64,000 nucleotides of DNA from Symbiodinium natans (Eukaryota; Sar; Dinophyceae; Suessiales; Symbiodiniaceae). Of the stretch, positions 22,080 to 31,862 are shown one piece after another. The stretch spans positions 315,922-379,921 of the forward strand of contig CAJNDS010002107.1 in NCBI GenBank assembly GCA_905221605.1, given 5' to 3'. Position numbers and translations under genes: made by a program. The notes under the pieces were generated by a model. The model was given only the letters and a program-made list of their open reading frames with translations, was not told the DNA's origin and searched no databases. Position 1 is the stretch's first letter. Every line of letters begins with the position of its first letter.

Positions 22080-22400
22080 AAACCCCCAAAAGCGGGGGGG
22101 TGGCCCCCTTGCCCCCCTGCCCCCCCCTGGGCTAAGTGATGCTTGGCTTCAACTGATCCCCGACTACGCACCGCCCAACCCCCTCCCCCTACCCCCTTAT
22201 CCCCTTGCCCCCCACCCCTCACCCCCCAACCCCCCCACCCCCCCCCTACCCCCCCCCCCTACCCCCCCCCCCTACCCCCCCCCTACCCCCCCCCCCCCCC
22301 TACCCTCCCCCCTACCCGGTTTGTTGGGCTTCAAGCTGGTTCAGCTCCTGTTTGGGTCCAAGTGCTACCCCCTACCCCCCCCCCACCCCAACGTTTCACA
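22080..22400. repeat. Poly-C/CCCCCTA-rich low-complexity tract
   Basis: C-tracts separated by TA or AA. Proline-rich frames across it are repeat translations. Confidence 0.85.
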
Positions 22401-22641
22401 CATTCTCACCTGAAACCTTTCAACTATGCTCCAGCGCGGTCGGCGGCTTGAGCCGGAGGCTCTTAAATTTAGGGTTTCGGGTTTGGGGTTCTGCTGTCTG
22501 CTCGGAGAACTCAGCAAATCCAGTCGTTCGATAGGCCAACCCGAAACCCTAGACCCTAATCCCTAAACCCGAAACCCTCATCCCGAAACCCTAAACCCTA
22601 AACCCTAAACCCTAAACTCCAAAAACAGGGACCCAAGATGC

Positions 22642-22703
22642 CTGAGACTTCAGCTGGTCGGCGACCTCCTTGGCCTCTCGCGCCTCCCAGTCCTCCTCGG
22701 ATT
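22642..22703 (-). CDS. Candidate exon, coiled-coil-like
   Basis: GCCTTAG acceptor, two leading bases, then SEEDWEAREAKEVADQLKSQ, ending at CAG before GCATC (GC donor, phase 0). Acidic/basic heptad character. CCCTAAA left, GGGTTTTTAGGG right. Confidence 0.62.
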
Positions 22704-22964
22704 CTAAGGCCCGCTACAGAGGTGGGCTACGGGCCAGAAGCAGAAAAAAGTTGGGTTTGGGGTTTTTAGGGTTTTTAGGGTTGCTTATGGGTTCTGTTTA
22801 GGGTTTTTAGGGTTTTTAGGGTTTTCAGGGTCTTTAGTTTTTAGGCTTTTTAGGGTCTTTAGGGTCTTTAGGGTCTTTCGGGTTTAGGGTTTAGGGCTTA
22901 CAGAGTTGCATAGGTTGCATCCGGAGTTTGTGCCTGAAGAAAGTTGATTTGGCAATTGGTGAAG

Positions 22965-23790
22965 GCACAAAATGGTCAAAAATCGCTAAAAATCTGCCAT
23001 TTGGGGGTTGCCAAGGCCGCAAAACTGGCTTAAATCCCTATGCTTGGCTTTAGATTGGGGCTCACAAAGCCCCCATGGTACGAGATTTTGCCAAACTAGC
23101 GAAAATCCCTATGTCTTGGCCTTAATTGAGGATTTGGGAAGGCCCAACATGATCAAAAACAACGGAATTTACTATTTGGGTGAGTTTTCCAAGGCCGCCA
23201 GACTAGGGAACATCCCCATGCTTGTTTCCCTAGATTGCAGGTTTGAGAAAGCCAAAGATGATAAAAAACAGCCAAAAAAAGCACCAAAAGTTGCTATTTG
23301 AGGGGTTTCCGAGGCTGCGTGAGGAGTCGTGAAGACCCAAGAAATGGCCAAACATCATTACAATGACTACAATTGGGCATTTGGGTGCTTTCCAAGGGGG
23401 AAAATCCCTGTGGTTTGCATTAATAGAGGCTTGTGGAAAAATTGTCACTGGTCATTTGGCAGGGGGGGGGGGGGGGGTCCCAGGGTAAAACTCCCGGTTT
23501 GTGAAAAATGGCGAACACCCAAGGCCACCAAACAAGGGAAAATCCCTATGTGCTGGCCCTAATTGAATGTTTGTGAAGCGAAATGGTCCAAGTCCAAAAT
23601 CACTAAAAATTGGCCATTTGGGGTGCTTTGTGAAGGCCCAAAAAGGTCAGAAATCACCCACATTGGCCATTTCCAAAATCACCAAAACAAAATAGCCATT
23701 TGGAGGGTTTCCAAGGCCGTCAAATGAGCGAAATCTTTTTGTTTCAGCCCTAGGTTGGGGTAGAGGAGCAGTATGGCCAAACATCACTTG
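22965..23790. repeat. Diverged tandem repeat, about 80-175 bp unit
   Basis: Recurring phrases include GCCATTTGGGG, TTTCCAAGGCCGC, AAAATCCCTATG, TTGGCCCTAATTG and TGGTCAAAAATCAC. CATTTGG-like markers occur near 22,997, 23,173, 23,295, 23,379, 23,454, 23,614 and 23,694. Units are diverged and contain indels. No gene seen. Confidence 0.75.
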
Positions 23791-24438
23791 TATCGGCTTT
23801 TGTTTTTAATGCACCACTGTGTGCTCGGTGAAGCTATACAGTTTCTATTTCGGGTTTCGGGTTTAGGGTTTTGGGTTGAAGGTTTAGGTGTCGTCGATGG
23901 CTCCCGTCCCCCCACGACCCTCTGATCTCTCTGTACCCATCACAGCAGCAAACACTTGTAATCCAACAGTACGCGGATCAAAGAACCGCCAAGAAACGAA
24001 GGAAACAACCAAAACTGACAAGGAGCGTCGAACACGTAAACAACGATTCGCGTACATTTCAGTCACCAGGAGGCCCATCCAGCCCGGGTCTTAGTTGGCC
24101 TTCTGGGCCCCCTGTTGAAATGAAGATTGAAGAATCGGGCGGGATGCTTGTATGTACAACAAGCGGCAAAACACGCAGAGCCCCAAACGGGGCGACAATC
24201 ACATTGGGAGGCTTTGCTTTGGCCATAGACGAGCAGACACGAGGGACCGGCGCGGAGCACTACCCAAACTCCCATGGATTTCATATCAACACCGGTATTC
24301 CCCAAAATTAGGGGGACCCCTAAGATACCCCAAAATAGAATACAATCCCCTTAAAAAGGGACCCCCAACCCCCAGTGTCGGAAACCCCGCACAGAGCAAA
24401 ATTCCTATGTGGGGCCATTGCTGCCGGAGCGCCCAAAC

Positions 24439-24486
24439 CTTGAGTGCCGCATCCATCGCCTCGCCCGTGCGGGTGGCAAGCTGATC
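24439..24486 (-). CDS. Candidate exon (16 codons)
   Basis: TGGCAG acceptor and AAG before GTTTGG donor, phase 0 at both ends: DQLATRTGEAMDAALK. TTTAGGGGG-type repeat on the right only. Confidence 0.55.
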
Positions 24487-24496
24487 CTGCCATGCC

Positions 24497-24760
24497 AAGG
24501 GGGTTCAGGGGGTTTAGGGGGTTCAGGGGGTTTAGGGGGTTTAGGGGTTTAGGGGGGGGGGTTTAGGGGTTTAGGGGGTTTAGGGGGGTTAGGGGGTTTA
24601 GGGGGTTTAGGGGGTTTAGGGGGTTTAGGGGGTTTAGGGGGGTTTAGGGGGTTTAGGGGGTTTAGGGGGTTTAGGGGGTTTAGGGGGTTTAGGGGGTTTA
24701 GGGGGTTTAGTGGGTTTAGGGGGTTGAGGGTTTGAAGGGTTAAGTGGTTAGGGTTTAGGG
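24497..24760. repeat. TTTAGGGGG array
   Basis: Octamer-type variant with five G, locally uniform. It occupies the 3' end (in sense) of the intron that precedes the 24.4-kb exon candidate. Confidence 0.92.
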
Positions 24761-25304
24761 TTGAGGGACTTATAAATACGTCCCTATAATAGAGTTCCGA
24801 TGCAAACTCCTCCACTCCACCAAGGCAAGATGCAACAGCCCTAAACCCTACGCCCTCAAAACATCAGGGAATGCGAAAGCCCGTCAGACAATGAAGAGAG
24901 CCATGTGCGACGAGCGCAAAGAAGAAGAACACTCTTCAGGAGCTGCGAGATTGGGTTTAAGGTTTAGGGTTTAACATTTAGGGTTTAGGGACTTACCGGT
25001 GCTCAAGGGTGAGTCACGATCAACCGAACCCTCAACATGGTGGACCCAAAACACCACAAAGCCCTGCCCGAAGCACAGCATTTGACCAACGAAACAAAGC
25101 ATACCAGCGCCGGAGAAGCCGCAAGCCGAAACCAAAAAACGAAGCCCGAAACCCTAAACCCCTAAACCCTAAACCCCCTATATGGAAGGAACCCAAAGAC
25201 TCCCCTTTCGTCATCAAATTCCTGGGGGAATTGGGGGGTGATTTGGGGAAGCAGGAACCCCTCACAGACCCCAAACCCCAAACCCTCATAAAGGGAACAA
25301 GAGT

Positions 25305-25735
25305 TTAGGATTTAGGGTTTAGGGCTGAGGGCTTAGGGTTTAGGGCTTGGGGTTGAGGGTTTAGGGTTTTGGGTTTCGGGTTTAGGGTTTAGGGCTTAGG
25401 GCTTAGGGTTCAGGGTTTAGGGTTTAGGGTTTAGGGTTTAGGGTTTAGGGTTTAGGGTTTGGGGTTTAGGGTTTAGGGTTTAGGGTTTAGGGTTTAGGGC
25501 CACCCCAAAGGAAACCATGACTCGGGAACTGGCCAGCTCCTGCCTGAAGCTTCTCCAGGCCCGCCCCACTCAGCGCATCCGCGAGATTCATCAAGGTGCC
25601 TCGCAGGCCGGGCTGGATTTGGGGCTTAGGGTTTACGGTTTGAGGTTTAGGGTTTAGGGTTTCGGGTTTCGGGTTTAGGGTTTAGGGTTTGGGGTTTGGG
25701 GTTTGGGGTTTGGGGTTTAGGGTTTAGGGTCTAGG
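25305..25735. repeat. TTTAGGG arrays on both sides of the 25.5-kb exon candidate
   Basis: Telomere-like units at 25,305-25,498 and 25,621-25,732 in the same orientation, an exception to the inverted flanking pattern. Confidence 0.88.
25544..25613 (-). CDS. Candidate exon
   Basis: AAATCCAG acceptor, phase 0, then PGLRGTLMNLADALSGAGLE, KLQ, ending at CAG before GCAGG (GC donor). Helical and alanine/leucine-rich. TTTAGGG arrays on both sides. Confidence 0.57.
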
Positions 25736-26034
25736 GGCGCAGGGCCCAGAGGAGATCCCTCCCAAACCCCTGTCTCAAGAGCCCCAAACCTAGAGCCTTA
25801 GGTAACCTGCCAAAGGCTTCTTCTTGTGAGAACCGTGGGGGATGTTGAAAACCCTAAATCCTAAAACCCAACAAGTTTCACCCTAAACCCGAAACCCTAC
25901 ACTTCCTAAACGCCACAAGGCCCTACACCCTAAACCCCAAACCCGTAGGCCCCCAAACTCCTACCTAAACCCCTAAACCCGAAACCCGAACCCCTGAACC
26001 CTAAACCCTAAACCCGGGTGGGGGGCAGGGGGGG

Positions 26035-26098
26035 AGTGGCGAGAATACCTTCAAGTGGGTCCAGGCTGCCATCGAGAAGCTTACAGAACCCAAAATCT
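26035..26098. CDS. Candidate exon, strand ambiguous
   Basis: Island between CCCTAAA and TTTAGGG arrays. The plus strand is open as NTFKWVQAAIEKLTEPKIS up to a GTTTAGGG donor; the minus strand is also open as LRDFGFCKLLDGSLDPLEGI. The neighbours argue for minus, the amino-acid pattern for plus. Confidence 0.35.
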
Positions 26099-26100
26099 CT

Positions 26101-26170
26101 AAGGTTTAGGGTTTAGGGTTTAGGGTTTTGGGTTTTGGGTTTTGGGTTTTGGGTTTTGGGTTTTGGGGGC
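26101..26170. repeat. TTTAGGG and TTTTGGG array
   Basis: Three canonical units followed by a run of TTTTGGG. Confidence 0.88.
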
Positions 26171-26397
26171 TTTAGGGGCGCTTTAGGGGCTGTCGGGGTT
26201 TAGGGCTTAGGGGCTTTAGGGGTTTTAGGGGCTTCGCGGCCGGAATCTCGTGATGCAAGGTTCCTACGAAGGGGGCCCTTAATAACATGGAACCCAGCTT
26301 GCTGTCTTGGGGGTAGTTCCTTAATGGCTTCAATGTGGCTTGTGGCATTCCTCTAAACCCTATACCCAAACCCCAAACCCCTAAACCCTAAATTCGC

Positions 26398-26478
26398 CTG
26401 AATGTAACCGCACGAGGTCCGTGGAAGTCTCCACGAAGCGAGCGACGATGGGCAAGATCCTGGGTCTAAGGGCACTCT
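26398..26478 (-). CDS. Candidate exon
   Basis: Open frame ARVPLRPRILPIVARFVETS then TDLVRLHSG, hydrophobic-helical and strongly protein-like; CCCTAAA repeats lie on the left. Edges not fixed. Confidence 0.52.
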
Positions 26479-26636
26479 GGCCACACTTTTTAGGGTCCCT
26501 CGCCGTTAACTTTGCAGCCTGAGGACGGTTCACCGCAAACCCTAAACCATAAACCGCGAACCCTAAATCCTACACCCTAGACTCTAAACCCTAAACCCGA
26601 AACCCCATAAAGCCTGAGAGCTACTGGAATTCTAGT

Positions 26637-26683
26637 TCTGCCGCTGGGTGGAGCGCTCGCAGCTTCAAAGCCTCCCGAACATG
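26637..26683 (-). CDS. Candidate exon
   Basis: Island between CCCTAAA and TTTAGGG arrays with open frame VREALKLRALHPAAEL, helical. Exact edges unclear. Confidence 0.45.
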
Positions 26684-26824
26684 AGTTGGGGCTTGGGGTT
26701 TGTGATTTAGGGTTTGGGGTTTGGGGTTTAGGGTTTAGGGTTTGGGGTTTAGGGTTTAGGGTTTAGGGTTTGGGTTTTAGGGTTTCGGGTTCAGGGTTCA
26801 AGGCTGGCATCTCAGAAGTCTTAC

Positions 26825-26882
26825 CCATGCTCTCCGAGAGTCGTGGCAGCCGGACAGCGCACATCCTTGGCGGCGAGCTCGC
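26825..26882 (-). CDS. Candidate exon with consensus donor
   Basis: Preceded by GTAGCCAG and followed by GTAAGAC, the clearest consensus donor in the window. One open frame reads ELAAKDVRCPAATTLGEH. Length 58 bp. Repeats flank both sides, both TTTAGGG-type here, an exception to the usual polarity. Confidence 0.55.
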
Positions 26883-27089
26883 CTGGCTACAGGGTCGCCA
26901 AAGGAGGGAGCCTCTGAGGGGTCAGGGGTTAGGGGTTAGGGGTTAGGGGTTTAGGGTTTAGGGTTTAGGGTTTAGGGTTTAGGGTTTAGGGTTTAGGGTT
27001 TGGGGTTGAGAGTTTGTTTTTGCGTCTTAAGCCAGACCCACAGATGAAGGAAGCCACATTACAAACACAGCTCTTGGTATCTTTCTACC

Positions 27090-27410
27090 CCAAACCCTAA
27101 ACCCTAAACCCCAAACCCTACACCCCAAACCCCCAACCCCCAACCCTAAACCCTAAACCCTAAACCCTAAACCCTAAACCCTAAACCCTAAACCCTAAAC
27201 CCTAAAGGAGTCCTGGGCACTCTGGCAAGCCCGAGCCTCGCCCCCAGGGCCACTGCACCGAAGCGCGCTTGGGCTCTTCCGGGAGGGCGCTGCCGACCGC
27301 CTGCGAGCAGTTGGTTGGGGGTTTAGGGTTTAGGGTTTAGGGTTTAGGGTTTAGGGTTTAGGGTTTAGGTTAGGGAGTTGAGGGTTTAGGGTTTAGGGAC
27401 TAGGGTTTTG
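27090..27410. repeat. CCCTAAA and TTTAGGG arrays around the 27.2-kb exon candidate
   Basis: CCCTAAA at 27,092-27,206 and TTTAGGG at 27,317-27,410 enclose the island in inverted orientation. Confidence 0.9.
27237..27300 (-). CDS. Candidate exon
   Basis: CTCGCAG acceptor in phase 0, then AVGSALPEEPKRASVQWPWG followed by R and one base at a GC donor. CCCTAAA array on the left and TTTAGGG on the right. The opposite strand is also open (ALGLFREGAADRLRAV) but lacks matching splice edges. Confidence 0.5.
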
Positions 27411-27735
27411 GGGCAGACTTCTTGAAGCTAAATCCTAAACAGCCTCCCAAACGGGCCTTGCACACGCCGGGGCCCATGGGCGTCTCAACACAGAGGCCAG
27501 GTACGGCGGTGAGCACCTGAGACAGGGCACAGACTCGGAAGCCCATAGGGCCTCAACCAAGCCACTGAACCATGCACCCGGACTTTCACAAAAGTCGAAG
27601 CCCCTAAACCCTAAACCCAAAGCGCTAAACCCTAAACCCCAAACCCTAAACCACAAACCCCAAACCCTGAACCCTAAACCCCAAGCCCTCAACCCGCAAA
27701 CCCTAACCCTAAACCCTAAACCCGAAGCCCCAAGC

Positions 27736-27820
27736 CTCCTTCAGCGCATGGCGACCCAAGTAGGCCCGGTTCCAGCCGCGGCTGGGAGGGCCCCAGAGCT
27801 GCACCTCCCCGCCCCAAGTT
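27736..27820 (-). CDS. Candidate exon (28 codons)
   Basis: TTTTGCAG acceptor, one leading base, then TWGGEVQLWGPPSRGWNRAY, LGRHALKE, ending at GAG before GCTT (GC donor, phase 0). Strongly coding-like, with four Trp in 28 residues. CCCTAAA left, TTTAGGG right. Family not recognised. Confidence 0.62.
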
Positions 27821-28792
27821 CTGCAAAACGGGCGTTTCGGATTCAGGGTTTAGGGTTTCGGGTTTAGGGTTTAGGGTTTAGGGCTTCGGGTTTCGGGTTT
27901 CGGGTTTCGGGTTTTTTGTCTCTGGCTGCTGAGCTGGTGGGGCGAGGGGCTTAGGGACTTCCGGATTTCGGACTTAGGGCCTCAGGGACTTCGGGATTCC
28001 AAATATCTCGCAAGGGCTGGTGGGATCTCTCGACGTTTCGGCGCATTGGCAGCATTGGGTTTGCATTTTGCTGTTTCGGGCCTTTGCAGCTGGCACGGGC
28101 GCACTCAAAGCCGGATAGCCCCCCAAAAAGGCCTCTTCTTGCCAGGGGAGGGAAGGCCAAGACAAAAAAAGAACTTGACGTGCCCCAACTTCCTCAATTA
28201 CGCAGAGTGTGGCTACAAGCCGATGGATTGTGTTCTGCAACTTCGCCACGAAGATTCCCAGAAACAAACTTCCGCATCAAAGTCAAGTAGACGGCCCGAT
28301 ACTCAACCCCAAACCCCAAACAATGAACCCTAAGCCCCCTAAACCCTTGGTGCCCGCACCTCATGGATATCATCCTCCGTTCGGTAGCGGAGCAGCACTC
28401 CTGCGGCCGAGTTCGGAGGCCCCTCCCTCCCTCTTCCGGAGCCTTAAACCTATGAATTCTCAGAGCTCCCAATTGAGATCCGCAGGTTGCTTTGCTTCGC
28501 AACACTCCTGGGCTTCGCCCTCCACATCGACATGAGCTGGAGCAAGCAAGTTCAGTGGAGGGTTGAGGCTTGAGGGTTGAGGGTTGTTTCACAACAAACA
28601 CAAGGCGCCTGCTGTCTGCGCTTTCAGCAACCAACAGCTCAATCTTTACCAACACAGGCAGTGTGCACAAACGACGGGGTGCTTATACCTTCTGCTCAAG
28701 GTCAAAGAGAGCCCCTGGTGGGTCTGACCACAGGCGGCTGCTCAGACTCTAAGGTCGCGTTGCTCAGATGAAGGGGTATCAGGAGGGAGCCC

Positions 28793-28932
28793 CTAGAAGG
28801 GACCCTTCATCTTATTCCCCCATAGAACCCCTATGTATTCTTATGGTCCCTATATACCTAAGTAGCCCCTAAAAAAACCCGAATATCAAATAACCCCCTT
28901 AGGTCCCTTATAAGGGTCCCTCCTTTTGCTTT
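28793..28932. mobile_element. MITE-like inverted-repeat element, copy A
   Basis: About 140 bp with inverted ends (GGAGGGAGCCCCTAGAAGGG ... CCCTTATAAGGGTCCCTCC). It closely matches the reverse complement of 35,083-35,213, including the internal phrase CCCTATATACCTAA. No coding capacity. Confidence 0.65.
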
Positions 28933-29230
28933 TTGAGAAGAGCTTCAAGGGGCGCATGTGGCCATGGGAGGACGGCGAGCTTCGGGTTGGGGCTTCGTTC
29001 CAAAGCCTCATGACCCCAACGCGTTTGCGGGAGCGAGGCCCTGAACCCTAAACCCTAGACACGACACTCTACACCCTAAACCCTAAACACTAAACTCTAC
29101 ACCCTAAACCTGAACCCTCACCCCTAAAGCCTAAACCCCCTAAACCCTAAACCCTAAACCCTAAACCCTAAACCCTAAACCCCAAACCCCAACCCAAACC
29201 CCAAACCCTGAAGCCAAGCCCTTGTAGCAA

Positions 29231-29274
29231 CGCTCCTGGTCCAAATGACGTCGCGACGCAGCTGCCCAGTGGAC
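29231..29274 (-). CDS. Candidate exon
   Basis: After AAACAG the frame reads VHWAAASRRHLDQE with several possible donors in or after GAGCGTTGC. It lies 160 bp below the preceding exon and is flanked left by CCCTAAA repeats. Confidence 0.5.
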
Positions 29275-29431
29275 CTGTTTTAGGGTTTAGAGCTTCGGGT
29301 CCCCTAAATCCTAAACCCTAAACCCTAAACCCCAAACCCTAAACCCTAAACCCTAAACCCTACACCCTAAACCCTGAACCCTAAACTCTAAACCCTAAAC
29401 CCTAGGGAGCCCTAGGGAGCCCTAGGGAGCC

Positions 29432-29521
29432 CGAGTCGCAGAAGGAGCTCCGCCGCACGTCGCTGCGGCGCAGCGCGCAGCGCACGCGCTCGCCGTGGCC
29501 CAGGCGCCAGTCCAAGGCGAC
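29432..29521 (-). CDS. Second exon of the TPYGxG-module gene
   Basis: After CTCGGAG in phase 0 it reads VALDWRLGHGERVRCALRRS, DVRRSSFCDSGS. V-x-L-x-W-x-L-x-x-G-x-x-x-x-x-x-L is the expected continuation of the TPYGxG module, giving LQEGLL-VALDWRLGHG across the junction. Island flanked by CCCTAAA (left) and TTTAGGG (right). Confidence 0.66.
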
Positions 29522-29527
29522 CTCCGA

Positions 29528-29722
29528 GGGTTTAGGGTGTAGAGCGTAGGGTTTAGGGTTTAGGGTTTAGGGTTTAGGGTTTAGGGTTTAGGGTTTAGGG
29601 TTTAGGGTTTAGGGTTTAGGGTTTAGGGTTTAGGGTTCAGGGTTTAGGGTTTAGGGTTTAGGGTTTAGGGTTTAGGGTTTAGGGTTTAGGGTTTAGGGTT
29701 TAGGGTTTAGGGTTTAGGGCCC
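29528..29722. repeat. TTTAGGG array, nearly perfect
   Basis: About 25 units directly right of the second TPYGxG exon, that is, at the 3' end of the intron separating the two exons. Confidence 0.93.
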
Positions 29723-29922
29723 ACAGGTTTTAGGGCTTGGGCTTGGGGATTCATACATGCAGTGAAAGTCGGTGAAGCTGGTGCTATAAGATATCAGAAG
29801 AGCAGTTGTAGCAATAGCTACACTGCCACACCCTAAACTCCAAACCCCAAACCCTAAACCCCAAACCCCAAACCCTAACCCCTAAACCCTAAACCCCAAA
29901 CCCCAAACCCCAAACCCTAAAC

Positions 29923-30021
29923 CAGCAGCCCTTCCTGCAGGTGCTCCTCCGTGCCCGGGTCCAGCACGCAGATGCCCCAGCCATAGGGCGTGAGCACATG
30001 GCAGCCCCGGAGGCTGCGCAT
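29923..30021 (-). CDS. First exon of a TPYGxG-module gene
   Basis: Exactly 33 codons from ATG to a GT donor that is the first GTTTAGGG of the flanking array. It reads MRSLRGCHVLTPYGWGICVL then DPGTEEHLQEGLL. V-x-TPYG-x-G is a small beta-barrel-like module I associate with dinoflagellate and apicomplexan proteins; its function is unknown. It joins in phase 0 with the next exon. An exon upstream of the ATG cannot be excluded. Confidence 0.68.
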
Positions 30022-30439
30022 GAGGGCTTAGGGTTTAGGGCTTAGGGCCTAGGGACCCTAATCCCTAAACCGCTCTTGGGCTTCGCATGCTAAGGATTCG
30101 CGGTGCTCGTTGGGGGGATACGAAGGGCTGAGAAGGTGAGGCCTTAAGGCTCAGAGTTGAGTGTAGGGTTTAGGGTTTAGTGTTTAGGGTTCATTTAGGG
30201 TTTAGGGCTTAGGGCTTAGGGCTTAGGGTTCAGGGTTTAGGGTTTAGGATTTAGGGTTTAGGGTTCAGGGCGTTTGGGGTTTTTAGGGTTGAGGCCCCCA
30301 TGCAAAGGCTAGGCTGGGTGCTCAGGCTTCAAGGCTTTCGGAGATGTTCGCTCAAAGCCCTTGTAAGCACACATGATACTTCGGCTTGAGACTGGATTTC
30401 AGGGTTTCGGGTTTCGGGTTCAGGGTTTAGAGTTTTGGG

Positions 30440-30594
30440 TTTAGGGTTTAGGGTTTAGGGTTTGGGGTTTGGGGTTTGGGGTTTGGGGTTTGGGGTTTGG
30501 GGTTGGGGGTTTGGGGTTTGGGGTTTGGGGTTTGGGGTTTGGGGTTTGGGGTTTGGGGTTTGGGGTTTGGGGTTTGGGGTTTGGGGTTTGGGGG
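30440..30594. repeat. TTTGGGG array
   Basis: About 20 units of the variant TTTGGGG with almost no TTTAGGG. Apparent glycine/tryptophan- or proline-rich frames across it are repeat translations. Confidence 0.93.
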
Positions 30595-31778
30595 TGCCTT
30601 CTGCTCCATGATGCTCAGTTTGCAGCCAGAAAGGCTAAGGCGTGCCAAAGCACGATTTGCTATAGACACACGACAGCCCCGCCTGTTTTGCGCAGAAACT
30701 TCAATACAAGCCGTGCACAATTCTCAGCATATTCAGATTTTGACGATGTTGCGGGCTTAGGGTTGAGGGTTCGGGAGGAAGAAGATTTAGATGCCCCGGC
30801 GAGTTCTATAGGGTGATACTGGGGATCTCTGAACCTTCAGTGAACACCAGCTTTGTGTTTCAGCACGTTCTGTAGGGTCCTAAACCTTGATCATACCGAC
30901 TTTACATTCTACATGGGGACGCTACCCCCCAAAAGGCAGGTTCTGGAAGGATATGGTAGGTACCGCGCGGCGACGCACCCTGACTATGTGTAATATATAT
31001 ATATATATATGAATAAATAATGCGCATGCATGTTTGTAAACATGCTTGTTTATTCACTTACTGGGCCAGTTGGTTACATTTTTGTGTATAGTGTACACAT
31101 GTATCTATACATTTATGTACATTCAATGCGTGTGCATGTGTATGTTTGATTCTGTAAGTAAGTGCGCTTCGGAAAAGGCCAAGGCCACAGAGTGCATGTA
31201 CGAGACACCAAAGCCGATAACTGTTGGGGGTCTCGTACCAGTGAACCCATTGAGGCTGGGATGGATCGGAAATTGACAGAACAAGAGGAGCCCAGTGAAC
31301 CCTAAACCCTAAACCGCGAACAGCGTGGGATACGTGGCAGGAAGGCGTCTTTGTAGTACTCCTCCGCATCGTCCACCTGGGGGCCGCAGTAGAACGCTGG
31401 AAAGATGTCGGAGCTCTCAACGTCTAACGCACACAGAAGCTGGGGAACCCTAAGCCCTAAACCCTAAACCCCAAACCCTAAACCCTAAACCCGTACGTCG
31501 CGCTCCCCAAGAGTGAGCTAGTGTAGAAGGCTAAGGGATCTGAGGACTTCAGGGCTTCGAGCTGAACGTGAACCATCTCCTGTAAAGTCCCTGCGACTTT
31601 TCCAAAAGCAAGACGCACTCCCCCGAGAGTGGTGCATGAAGTTGGGTTCAGGGTTTGGGCTTCACGGCGTTGCTTCTCTGGAACCCAGCTGAAGATGTAG
31701 GGCGTCGATGAGGGTTTAGGGTTCAAGGTTCAGGGTTCAGAGTTTAGGATTTAGGGTTTAGGGTTTAGGGTTCAGGGT

Positions 31779-31862
31779 TTAGGGTTCAGGGTTCAGGGTT
31801 CCAGGGCTGTGCCCAGCGGCTGGGTGGTAGCCCAAGGCCGTCTCAGACTCCTCCCAGCTTGG
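31779..31862 (-). CDS. SDR exon 14, C-terminus and stop
   Basis: After CCGGAG in phase 0 it encodes PSWEESETALGYHPAAGHSP, then GTLNPEP and TAA. ALGYHP is the usual LGYxP end of these SDRs. The last residues and the stop codon are read from degenerate telomere-like units (CCCTGAA, CCCTAA), so the repeat itself terminates the frame. Confidence 0.66.
   Translation of the reverse strand, partial: PSWEESETALGYHPAAGHSPGTLNPEP

Noticed and set aside
30448-30816. Frames with repeated PKPQTPN or VWGLGFG
   Set aside because: Direct translation of TTTGGGG repeats in different frames; the same pattern occurs at many arrays.
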